Source: Alphaproteobacteria bacterium
Lineage (GTDB): Bacteria > Pseudomonadota > Alphaproteobacteria > JALRGP01
Reading direction: 5' to 3'
DNA: 6,772 nt
NCBI GenBank assembly: GCA_023259685.1
Contig: JALRGP010000056.1
Span: forward strand, 1 to 6,772
The notes beneath the pieces were generated by a model. It was not told the DNA's origin, searched no databases, and saw only the letters and a list, made by a program, of their open reading frames with translations. Within the stretch, counting starts at the first letter, position 1. Each line of letters begins with the position of its first letter. Shown here piece by piece: positions 1 through 6,438 of this stretch. The position numbers and the translations under genes were made by a program.

Positions 1-1
1 A

Positions 2-451
2 CCTTTTGAAAACGTAACACCACGAGGAGCAAAAACAGCTCAGCGTCTGCCAACAGATTCCGAAGCATTTCAAGAGTTTCAAAAAAAAATGGAATTACTG
101 GCATATGAACAAACACAAAGTAAGGTGGTGAATTTGTACCATTCATCAGATCGATGGGAAATGGCAAGCTTAGTAGTTGCTAATTTATCGTACTTATTGG
201 CGATTGCAGCACCCATTTGTGCATTTTTTCAACCAATTTATGATCAATCGGCTTTTGTATCTGGAACACTTGGTGTTGTGGCAGTTGGTTTATCCAGAAT
301 TGCCAAACAAGCGCAAGTGAGACGCAATGAAAACCAAAAAATGATCAAAGATATTTTGGAGCATCATCAAATTGGTGCCTATATTCCACAACCCATTAAT
401 ATGGAAATCATAGAAGACAATGAGAATAGAGCCCTCAAAGAAGATGTATAA
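2..451 (+). CDS. Unrecognised two-helix membrane protein, C-terminal part (5' end outside window)
   Basis: The reading frame is open from base 2, so the first internal ATG (base 89) is probably not the true start. Thirty codons upstream of it read without a stop (beginning PFENVTPRGAKTAQRL). About 149 residues are visible. After a hydrophilic, Gln/Glu-rich stretch come two hydrophobic segments, at about residues 27-47 and 54-66 counted from the ATG. Only a few residues separate them (around QPIYDQSA), which suggests a helical hairpin in the membrane. A charged tail follows (SRIAKQAQVRRNENQKMIKDILEHH) that could be cytoplasmic and helical. The TAA stop is followed directly by the terminator shared with the convergent folK. 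I do not recognise the family. The short 2TM hairpin plus helical tail vaguely resembles effector-type 2TM proteins such as SLATT, but that is a shape resemblance only. Reality of the gene is fairly likely; its function is unknown. Confidence 0.7.
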   Translation, partial: PFENVTPRGAKTAQRLPTDSEAFQEFQKKMELLAYEQTQSKVVNLYHSSDRWEMASLVVANLSYLLAIAAPICAFFQPIYDQSAFVSGTLGVVAVGLSRIAKQAQVRRNENQKMIKDILEHHQIGAYIPQPINMEIIEDNENRALKEDV

Positions 452-453
452 AT

Positions 454-491
454 AAAAAAACAAGAAGAAGCGCTTAAAATGCTTCTTCTTG
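454..491 (-). terminator. Intrinsic terminator of the phzF-folK operon
   Basis: CAAGAAGAAGC (461-471) and GCTTCTTCTTG (481-491) form a perfect 11-bp stem with a 9-nt loop. Read on the minus strand, the stem is followed by seven T residues (complement of the A-run 454-460). This is a standard Rho-independent terminator about 20 bp past the folK stop. On the plus strand there is no T-run after the stem, so any effect on the convergent left-hand gene would be weaker. Confidence 0.88.
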
Positions 492-511
492 TGATGATGT
501 ATGATGAATTT

Positions 512-973
512 TTAGATATTGTGTTTGAGTTTTTCTAAAAAAAAATCAATAGAATGCCCTGTTTTAGGGCAGATCCAACATGGCTCAACGTCTTTTAAAG
601 GTTTTAGGACAAAAATTCTTTCAAAAAATAATGGGTGCGGAATGGTCAGATGAGGTGTTTCCATCATCACATTGTCATAGCTGATAATATCAATATCGAT
701 AATGCGTGGCCCATAAGATACACCTTTGGATCTTCCCATATTTTTTTCTATGTTTTGTGTAAACGATAATAACTCCTCGGGAGTTAAAGTTGTTTCACCT
801 TTAATCACTTGATTTAAAAAAAAAGGTTGATCAATAAAATATTGAGGTTCCGTTTCAATAACGTACGATTCAACGGTATGAAACAAAACCTCTTTTAATG
901 ATTCAACACAATTTTTTAAATTTGTGAGGCGATCATCTAAATTAGATCCTAAACTTAAATAAACAGTAGCCAT
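512..973 (-). CDS. folK: 2-amino-4-hydroxy-6-hydroxymethyldihydropteridine pyrophosphokinase (HPPK)
   Basis: HPPK transfers pyrophosphate from ATP to 6-hydroxymethyl-7,8-dihydropterin, the step before dihydropteroate synthase in cytoplasmic folate synthesis. The 153-residue length is normal for a single-domain HPPK. Family motifs are in order: LGSN at residues 8-11, ETEPQ at 40-44, FLNQV near 52-56, then GPRIIDIDI at 88-96. Asp93 and Asp95 there correspond to the two magnesium-binding aspartates. IPHP (111-114) and R-x-FVLKPL (119-126) follow. The ATG overlaps the stop of the upstream phzF-like gene as TAATG, with no clear Shine-Dalgarno, so translation probably depends on coupling. An intrinsic terminator lies just downstream. 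No folP, folB or folE is in the window, so folK is separated from other folate genes here. Identification is secure. Confidence 0.95.
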   Translation of the reverse strand: MATVYLSLGSNLDDRLTNLKNCVESLKEVLFHTVESYVIETEPQYFIDQPFFLNQVIKGETTLTPEELLSFTQNIEKNMGRSKGVSYGPRIIDIDIISYDNVMMETPHLTIPHPLFFERIFVLKPLKDVEPCWICPKTGHSIDFFLEKLKHNI

Positions 974-1782
974 TAAGGGATTGGGTAAAATTCTCCAGAT
1001 ATAACAGTTTGGGATTTTGCAGTTATATAGACCTTTTCCACATCATAGGTTCCTTTGATAATGCCGCCACGCTTTGAGGCACTATAGGATGTTAAATTGG
1101 TTTTCTGCAAACGTTCACCCCAAAATGGAAACAAACGAATATGAGCAGACCCACAAACTGGATCTTCAGGAATACCAACTTTGGGAGCAAAATAGCGCAT
1201 CATAAAATCAACTTTTTCATCAACAATACCATTGTTCACGGCCGTTAAAGTCACAGCTCTTGATGGCAATTGCATGATTTTATTTAAGTTGGGATCAATA
1301 CGTAATAAATCCTCAGGCCTGGACAAAACAATCACGTAAATTTGATCATCGCGATAAACGGACTCAATGGGCACATAACCAAGGGCACGCATTAACAGCT
1401 CGGGAATGGCGGCCGGTTGAAGTTGTTTTTGAGGAAATACAAGTGTAATTTCACCGCTACTTCTAGAGACGGCAGTAATTTGTCCGGCCAAAGATTCAAA
1501 AGTAATCTGATTTCCAGACACTTTATTCAGACTAAAAAGCAAGTGAGCAGCTGCTAACGTTGCATGACCACAAATCGGTATTTCATCTTTGGGACTAAAC
1601 CACCGAATCGCAAAGTGGTTGGATGAAATAAATTTGACAAATGCCGTTGCAGAAAGATTAAATTCTGAGGCAACCTTTTGCATTTCTATCGTATCCAAAA
1701 AATCATCTACGAAAAAGACCGCTGCAGGATTTCCAGAAAAAAACTTGTTTGCAAAAGCGTCTACAACATAAAAGTTCATCAT
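973..1782 (-). CDS. PhzF/YddE-family isomerase-like protein with Ala replacing catalytic Glu45
   Basis: This 269-residue protein has PhzF-family length and signatures: N-terminal YVVDAFANKFFSGNPAAV (5-22), NLSATAFV (42-49), the PICGHAT loop (69-75), EDPVCGSAH (206-214) and a C-terminal VISGE. The family has a duplicated diaminopimelate-epimerase-like fold; PhzF itself isomerises a phenazine precursor through an acid/base glutamate, Glu45. Here the usual SET-A-F reads SATAF, with an Ala codon (GCA) at residue 45, while Asp207 of the EDP motif is kept. Without Glu45 the classical isomerase mechanism looks unlikely, so the substrate and even catalysis are uncertain. No phenazine genes are nearby. 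Two adjacent ATG codons (1782 and 1779) could serve as start; neither has an obvious Shine-Dalgarno. It is the first gene of a two-gene unit with folK, overlapping by one base. The family call is firm; the reaction is unknown. Confidence 0.9.
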   Translation of the reverse strand: MMNFYVVDAFANKFFSGNPAAVFFVDDFLDTIEMQKVASEFNLSATAFVKFISSNHFAIRWFSPKDEIPICGHATLAAAHLLFSLNKVSGNQITFESLAGQITAVSRSSGEITLVFPQKQLQPAAIPELLMRALGYVPIESVYRDDQIYVIVLSRPEDLLRIDPNLNKIMQLPSRAVTLTAVNNGIVDEKVDFMMRYFAPKVGIPEDPVCGSAHIRLFPFWGERLQKTNLTSYSASKRGGIIKGTYDVEKVYITAKSQTVISGEFYPIP

Positions 1783-1827
1783 TTGAAAACTATAAGCATA
1801 ATAAATATATTACTTTAAAAATTAAAT

Positions 1828-1839
1828 TATTTGCAAATA
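1828..1839. promoter_or_regulatory. 12-bp perfect palindrome in the phzF/mutS divergent spacer
   Basis: TATTTGCAAATA is a perfect inverted repeat about 45 bp upstream of the phzF-like start. On the minus strand it contains TTGCAA, which, with TAATAT 18 bp further on, could be a weak promoter for phzF-folK. It could therefore be an operator over a -35 box. In such AT-rich sequence a 12-bp palindrome can also arise by chance, so this is tentative. No other strong phzF promoter is visible. Confidence 0.25.
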
Positions 1840-1904
1840 TTTAACTGGTACTTTTTAAAAAAATTTTATATTAATTTTATTCGAAAAGATTTAACCATAT
1901 CATA

Positions 1905-1932
1905 TTGACCTTGTAAAAAAATCTATTATGAT
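1905..1932 (+). promoter_or_regulatory. sigma70-type promoter for mutS
   Basis: TTGACC (1905-1910) and TATGAT (1927-1932) each match the consensus at five of six positions, separated by 16 bp. They would start transcription near 1939, giving a leader of about 30 nt before the mutS ATG. No Shine-Dalgarno is visible in that leader. Confidence 0.6.
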
Positions 1933-1970
1933 AAAATAAATCGATTATTTCATACATTAAAATCGCCGCT

Positions 1971-4364
1971 ATGGATCAATTAACACCAATGATGGAGCAA
2001 TATTTAAATATCAAAGCCAATTACCACGAGTATATTCTTTTTTATCGTATGGGCGATTTTTATGAATTATTTTTTAAAGATGCGACTGATCATGCTCAAA
2101 ATTTAGAAGTTGTCCTAACAAAACGCGGATCCCACAAGGGAGAACCTATTGCGATGTGTGGCGTCCCAGTTCATGCCCTTGAATTGTATTGTCAAAAACT
2201 ATTGTCAAAAGGATATAGTATTGCCATTTGTGAACAGACACAAACCCCTGAACAAGCAAAAAAAGAAGGTCACAAAGGCCCCTTAAAACGTGAGGTTACA
2301 CGAGTCATCACCCCTGGAACCATTACAGAAGAAAGCTTACTGCAACAAAAAACAACAAACTTTTTGTTATGTGTAGGGCCGAAAAATGATGCAAATTATG
2401 TGGGAATTGCTTTTTGCGATTTATCTTTGGGCATGTTTTTCACAAAACGTATAAGTTTTTGTGATTTAGGCAGTGACATTGATGCCATTAAACCCTTAGA
2501 AGTCCTGGCGTGTGATAGTCCTGATATTTTAAATGCTATCGCTTACCATAAACGCATACCTGCCATTAAATTTCATGACGATGGAGCTAAACGTCGCATT
2601 GAAAAATTTTTTAATATAAAAGAAGTCGGTGTTTTTGGTTTATCTAGCGAAGAAATGGAATCCGCTGGCGCATTGATTGATTATCTAAAAATGACCCATA
2701 ATGATCAATGTCATTTTCAAGGTATTCAATCACTCACCCATACAAATCATTTAAAAATGGATGAAGGAACACGCAAAAGCTTAGAATTATTTGAACCATC
2801 TAAAGGATCGGTGATGGGGGCTATCCAAGCCACGAAAACCCCTATGGGGCAACGGTTATTGAAAAATCGCCTGTTATTTCCTTATGCCAACATCAATGAT
2901 ATTCATGCATCACTGGATCGTATTGAACATTTTTACAACCAACCCAATCTTGTTAAAAATATTCAAGATCAATTATCGCACATGGGTGATATGGAACGAT
3001 TATTGTGCCGTTTGCTTTCAAAACGTGAATCGCCCAAAGATCTGTATGCTTTATTTATGTTTTTAAACAAGTGTGAAGTATTGGGAAGTCTGCAAGTTTT
3101 AGATGTCCACCATGATATGTTGCATTTGAAAAACATATTGTCATTTATTAAACCAGATCTGCCAACGCGATTATCTTTTGATCAAGATATTGTTATTTTT
3201 AACCATGGATTTTGTGGGAAATTGGACGAAAAATACCACAATTTTTTAAACGCCCAAGAGCGTATTAATGATTTGGAAAAACACTATAGTCAAACATTGT
3301 CTATTCCATCTCTTAAAATTAAAAATAATAATATTGTGGGGACTTTTATTGAGGTATCTCAAAGCTATATCGCAAAAGTTCCCGATACATTTATACATCG
3401 CCAAACGCTTTCCCAAGGGCGCCGTTATATAACGGCAGAATTGAGCCATTTGGTCTCGCATTTATCGCAGACAAAATCGGATTATGATCAACGTCAACTG
3501 ATATTGTATGACCAATTAATTGATCAAATTTGTGAGTCCAAAAATATTTTATTTGATATGATTCACGCGGTTGGCCAATTGGATTTATATACCTCCCTCG
3601 CACATATATCTGTGACCATGAACTATACGCGCCCTGTGATTGTGAATGAGCCCGTTTTAAAAATCACCCAAGGGCGCCATTGCAGCATCGAAAAGACGCA
3701 TCCTCATTTTGTCCCCAACGATTGCGACATGAACAATGACCATTATTTCTTTTTGTTAACGGGACCAAATATGGCCGGGAAAAGCACATATTTAAGAGGA
3801 AACGCCTTGATTGTGTTGCTGGCTCATATGGGGTGTTTTGTTCCAGCCCAATCAGCTGTGGTTGGTGTATGCGATCAAATTTTTACACGCATTGGGGCCT
3901 CGGATGATTTATCAAAAGGACGATCCACATTCATGGTGGAAATGATTGAAACATCACGCATCCTTAATCAAGCTACACAACAATCGTTTGTCATATTGGA
4001 TGAGATCGGACGAGGGACATCGACCTATGATGGTGTTGCAATCGCATGGGCTGTGAGTGAGTTTTTGCATAATTTAAAATGCCGGACCCTTTTTGCAACC
4101 CATTACCAAGAACTAACTGTTTTAGATAAAAAATGTCCTGGCGTTCAATGCCATCAGGTGCAAGTTTTGGAATCCAATCAGGATTTACTATTTTTGCACA
4201 AGGTGATTCCCGGAGCATCATCATCATCCTATGGTATTCAAGTAGCAGCTTTATCTGGTTTTCCGGAAAATGTTGTGACAAGAGCCAGAGATATATTATC
4301 CAAATTATCGGTGGATCAAAATTGGGTTCAGGATAAAAAACAGAAAATATTGTTTGAATCTTAA
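1971..4364 (+). CDS. mutS: DNA mismatch repair protein MutS
   Basis: MutS recognises base mismatches and small loops and, with MutL, starts their repair, using ATP as a clamp switch. Domains run in the usual order: mismatch-binding domain I (about 1-115, with the Phe-x-Glu reader F30-Y31-E32 in GDFYELF), connector, lever and clamp domains (about 120-555), and the ABC-type ATPase. The ATPase has Walker A GPNMAGKST (598-606), GASDDLSKGRSTF (642-654), Walker B VILDEIGRGTST (674-685) and ATHYQEL (709-715). The start fits the family, since TPMMEQY follows within five residues. At 797 residues it is shorter than E. coli MutS (853). It stops soon after the helix-turn-helix region, so the C-terminal tetramerisation domain is absent. 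The last residues, QKILF (791-795), fit the loose QxxLF pattern of beta-clamp-binding peptides. All catalytic motifs are intact, so it should be functional. Confidence 0.98.
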   Translation: MDQLTPMMEQYLNIKANYHEYILFYRMGDFYELFFKDATDHAQNLEVVLTKRGSHKGEPIAMCGVPVHALELYCQKLLSKGYSIAICEQTQTPEQAKKEGHKGPLKREVTRVITPGTITEESLLQQKTTNFLLCVGPKNDANYVGIAFCDLSLGMFFTKRISFCDLGSDIDAIKPLEVLACDSPDILNAIAYHKRIPAIKFHDDGAKRRIEKFFNIKEVGVFGLSSEEMESAGALIDYLKMTHNDQCHFQGIQSLTHTNHLKMDEGTRKSLELFEPSKGSVMGAIQATKTPMGQRLLKNRLLFPYANINDIHASLDRIEHFYNQPNLVKNIQDQLSHMGDMERLLCRLLSKRESPKDLYALFMFLNKCEVLGSLQVLDVHHDMLHLKNILSFIKPDLPTRLSFDQDIVIFNHGFCGKLDEKYHNFLNAQERINDLEKHYSQTLSIPSLKIKNNNIVGTFIEVSQSYIAKVPDTFIHRQTLSQGRRYITAELSHLVSHLSQTKSDYDQRQLILYDQLIDQICESKNILFDMIHAVGQLDLYTSLAHISVTMNYTRPVIVNEPVLKITQGRHCSIEKTHPHFVPNDCDMNNDHYFFLLTGPNMAGKSTYLRGNALIVLLAHMGCFVPAQSAVVGVCDQIFTRIGASDDLSKGRSTFMVEMIETSRILNQATQQSFVILDEIGRGTSTYDGVAIAWAVSEFLHNLKCRTLFATHYQELTVLDKKCPGVQCHQVQVLESNQDLLFLHKVIPGASSSSYGIQVAALSGFPENVVTRARDILSKLSVDQNWVQDKKQKILFES

Positions 4365-4389
4365 GGCGAACGCATCTTTTATATCAAGC

Positions 4390-4413
4390 ATGACAATTTT
4401 GATCATTTTTTTT
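4390..4413 (+). terminator. Possible weak terminator after mutS
   Basis: ATGA (4390-4393) can pair with TCAT (4403-4406), with some interior pairing, and an eight-T run (4406-4413) follows. The stem is short and AT-rich and its inner pairs would leave a very tight loop. It may act weakly or not at all, allowing read-through from mutS into hpf. Confidence 0.22.
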
Positions 4414-4427
4414 AAATCTTTTATTCT
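4399..4427 (+). promoter_or_regulatory. Candidate promoter for hpf-rluB
   Basis: TTGATC (4399-4404) and TATTCT (4422-4427) match the sigma70 consensus at four of six positions each, with an ideal 17-bp spacer. The -10 box lies about 28 bp before the hpf ATG. The background is AT-rich, so chance matches are expected. It overlaps the doubtful terminator after mutS, and the two may be alternatives. Confidence 0.3.
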
Positions 4428-4455
4428 AAAAAAAATACTCACACTTCTTGTTTAA

Positions 4456-4986
4456 ATGATACATATCATTGGTCGTCAAATCGATATTGGAGAATCTTTG
4501 CAACAACACACGGAACATCACATATCTGAATTATTTAAAAAATATTTAGGTTACACCCCTGAGGTTTTTATTACGTTTAAAAAGAGTCACCATTTTTTCA
4601 TATGTGATGTCGCCGTTCATTTATTAAAACATGTGACTATCCACATCAAAGCACAAGATAGAGATGCCTATAAGTCTTTGGATTTTTGTTGTAAAAAACT
4701 AGACCATCGCTTGAACCGTTATCATTCTAAATTGACGGATAAACACAAAATTGACAAAAACGTGACCGAGGCATCTCATTACGTTATGGATCATCGACAA
4801 GAGCACCCCGATTCAATCATTGCCCATATGGAAGGAGAAATTTTAGAATTAACACCAGAAGAAGCCATGATGAAATTAGATTTATCAGATGAACCAACGT
4901 TGATGTTTAAAAACCAAGACACTGGTATCTATAACGTTATGTATCGTAAAAATGATGGGCATATTGCGTGGATCAGCCCCAAATAA
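4456..4986 (+). CDS. hpf: Long-form ribosome hibernation promoting factor (HPF/RaiA family)
   Basis: HPF binds the decoding region of the 30S subunit in stationary phase or stress and, in its long form, pairs two 70S ribosomes into inactive 100S dimers. Residues 1-95 form the ribosome-binding domain (MIHIIGRQIDIGESL, then basic KAQDRDAYKSLDF and KKLDHRLNRYHSK). A variable linker spans about 96-118. Residues 119-176 are the dimerisation domain typical of long HPF, with PEEAMMKLDL and the ending NVMYRKNDGHIAWISPK. Length (176) is close to other alphaproteobacterial long HPFs. In many proteobacteria hpf sits between rpoN and ptsN; here its neighbours are mutS and a pseudouridine synthase. Its last 19 bases overlap the start of the next gene, indicating translational coupling. 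No Shine-Dalgarno precedes the ATG. Confidence 0.93.
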   Translation: MIHIIGRQIDIGESLQQHTEHHISELFKKYLGYTPEVFITFKKSHHFFICDVAVHLLKHVTIHIKAQDRDAYKSLDFCCKKLDHRLNRYHSKLTDKHKIDKNVTEASHYVMDHRQEHPDSIIAHMEGEILELTPEEAMMKLDLSDEPTLMFKNQDTGIYNVMYRKNDGHIAWISPK

Positions 4987-5687
4987 TATCACCAGAAAAA
5001 ATACGTTTAGCCAAGGAAATGGCTAAACGCGGCATATCCAGACGACAGGCGGAACAATACATTCAACAAGGACGCGTCCATGTTAATGGCTGTGTGATTT
5101 TAACGCCTATATTTTTTGCGTCTTCCCATGATCTGATTACCATCGATAAGCACCCCATAGAGCGGCCGCCTTTAAAAATATGGTCGTTTTACAAAAAAGT
5201 TGGTCTCATTACATCTCATCGAGACCCCCAGGGGCGTCCAACCGTATTTGATTTTGTGAAAAAGAAAATTGACATTGATCATGTATTATCCGTTGGGCGT
5301 TTAGATATTAATTCTGAAGGATTATTGTTATTGTCTAATGATCCGTCCTTTGTGCACGAAGCAGAGCACGCCAAAAATAAGTGGCCCAGGGTGTATAGGG
5401 TCAGATTTTTAGGCCCCGTTGAACCTTTACTCACATTGAAATCCCCCCTATCAATTCATGGAATCATCTATCATATTAAAATTGTAGATGCTCAAAAAAC
5501 TGATGGAGCTAATCATTGGGCAACCGTTGAATTGCACGAAGGAAAAAACAGAGAAATTCGTAAAATTTTTGAATTCCTAAAACTAAGGGTCAACCGATTA
5601 ATTCGCATCCAATACGGACCTTATGAGTTAGGCCATTTAAAACCAGGAGAACTGAGACAAGAACGACAACCGACCAATGAAATTTAA
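4968..5687 (+). CDS. rluB: S4-domain rRNA pseudouridine synthase (RsuA/RluB/RluE/RluF family)
   Basis: These enzymes convert specific uridines in rRNA to pseudouridine; RluB acts on 23S rRNA in the peptidyl-transferase region. An N-terminal S4 RNA-binding domain (about 9-63, RLAKEMAKRGISRRQAEQYI then GRVHVNG) precedes the catalytic domain. VGRLDINSEGLLLLSND holds the catalytic aspartate at residue 113. KNREIRKIFEFL (193-204) and YGPYELGHLKPGE toward the end are further family motifs. The start is a GTG inside hpf: an in-frame stop lies five codons upstream, and the next ATG falls within the S4 domain, so no better start exists. The 239-residue length suits RluB-like members, but the exact uridine cannot be assigned from sequence; RluE, RluF or RsuA roles are possible. 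The stop overlaps that of the convergent membrane-protein gene. Confidence 0.9.
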   Translation: MDQPQIISPEKIRLAKEMAKRGISRRQAEQYIQQGRVHVNGCVILTPIFFASSHDLITIDKHPIERPPLKIWSFYKKVGLITSHRDPQGRPTVFDFVKKKIDIDHVLSVGRLDINSEGLLLLSNDPSFVHEAEHAKNKWPRVYRVRFLGPVEPLLTLKSPLSIHGIIYHIKIVDAQKTDGANHWATVELHEGKNREIRKIFEFLKLRVNRLIRIQYGPYELGHLKPGELRQERQPTNEI

Positions 5688-5697
5688 ATAAATTTCA
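5678..5697. other. AT-rich hairpin spanning the two overlapping stop codons
   Basis: TGAAATTT (5678-5685) and AAATTTCA (5690-5697) form a perfect 8-bp stem with a 4-nt loop. It brackets the convergent stops of the rluB-like and yqaA-like genes. No T-run follows on either strand and the stem is weak, so a terminator role is doubtful, although no other termination signal separates the two genes. Confidence 0.3.
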
Positions 5698-6310
5698 CCA
5701 TGACGATTCCAAGAACCAATCCAATCATGATTAATGTGAACACAAGGGTTAAACGCTTTTCAATAAAAGCTTTGGCTTTATCGCCAAATTTCCATAACAA
5801 GAATGCCAAAATATAAAACCTAAAAGATCTTGCAATCAACGATGCCAATAAAAAAGGCCAAAAGGCATAGTGTGCCATTCCACTGGCAATCGTGACCAAT
5901 TTAAATGGGATTGGCGTCAATCCTTTTAAGGCAATAATCCAAAATCCCCATTTGGTAAATTGTTGCTGAAAGTGCTCCAAATGAACATTTAAATGATACG
6001 TTGCAATAATCCATTCACTGAGATGAAGCAAACCATACCCGATTCCATATCCCACAATACCGCCAACAACCGAACAAATAGTTGCCCACCACGCAATGGA
6101 AAATGCTTTGGATTTATTGGCCAAAATCATTGGTATCATCAATAAATCAGGCGGTAAAGGAAAAATAGAGCTTTCTAAAAATGAAATAAGACACATCGTG
6201 TAATATGTTTTTTTAGAATTGGATTTTTCCAATGCTTTGTTATAAAATTTCCGTAAATAAGAAACTTTACCAGTAGGTGTCGACATGATCAGTAGAATTT
6301 TAAATGACAT
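5684..6310 (-). CDS. YqaA-type inner-membrane protein, DedA/VTT superfamily
   Basis: This is a likely polytopic inner-membrane protein of 208 residues. It carries the superfamily features: E46-x-x-x-FPLPPD (to 55), the first re-entrant-loop-type motif; a glycine-rich helix around GGIVGYGIGYG (83-93); KGLTPIPFKLVTIASG (129-144), the second proline motif; RSFRFY (161-166); and a final hydrophobic helix at about 188-206. DedA-family proteins are linked to lipid-carrier flipping and membrane homeostasis; the YqaA branch has no settled function. The outer ATG (6310) is used here. A second ATG at 6286 would drop eight residues and place the N-terminus nearer the family norm. A TAGAAT box just upstream (6321-6326, minus strand) would leave almost no leader for the outer start, which also favours 6286. 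No Shine-Dalgarno helps decide. It is transcribed alone, away from the IS remnant. Confidence 0.88.
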   Translation of the reverse strand: MSFKILLIMSTPTGKVSYLRKFYNKALEKSNSKKTYYTMCLISFLESSIFPLPPDLLMIPMILANKSKAFSIAWWATICSVVGGIVGYGIGYGLLHLSEWIIATYHLNVHLEHFQQQFTKWGFWIIALKGLTPIPFKLVTIASGMAHYAFWPFLLASLIARSFRFYILAFLLWKFGDKAKAFIEKRLTLVFTLIMIGLVLGIVMVKFI

Positions 6311-6366
6311 TCAATAGTTCATTCTAGCGTAAAATTTTCAAACAGTAAGCATGATTTAATGATGTC

Positions 6367-6385
6367 CTTACCACCCGACTCTGTT
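6367..6385 (+). repeat. Left terminal inverted repeat of the IS remnant
   Basis: CTTACCACCCGACTCTGTT. The outer ten bases are identical, inverted, to the right end (6670-6679). Mismatches then alternate with matches further in. GATG just outside (6361-6364 region) is also echoed by CATC after the right end, so the repeat may reach slightly further with a small indel. Confidence 0.6.
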
Positions 6386-6414
6386 TTGATCACATAAAAA
6401 ATTCCTGCTAAAAT
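6386..6414 (+). promoter_or_regulatory. Transposase promoter inside the IS remnant
   Basis: TTGATC (6386-6391) and TAAAAT (6409-6414) are spaced by exactly 17 bp just inside the left repeat, a usual place for an IS promoter. The -10 box matches five of six consensus bases. Transcription would begin near 6421 and run through the AGGAGG site at 6440-6445. Confidence 0.45.
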
Positions 6415-6438
6415 GAGGAAATTCTAAAAAAAACATAA

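Noticed and set aside
1589..1771. 60-codon plus-strand ORF
   Set aside because: Lies wholly antisense to the phzF-like gene, whose motifs are clear; no family features or ribosome-binding site.
3246..3603. Two overlapping minus-strand ORFs of about 70 codons
   Set aside because: Antisense to the well-supported clamp/lever region of mutS; compositions are shadow-like with no motifs.
3991..4336. Opposite- and same-strand ORFs of 96 and 67 codons near the end of mutS
   Set aside because: They overlap the ATPase domain and C-terminus of MutS in other frames; low-complexity His/Met and Ser/Ile runs mirror the MutS codons.
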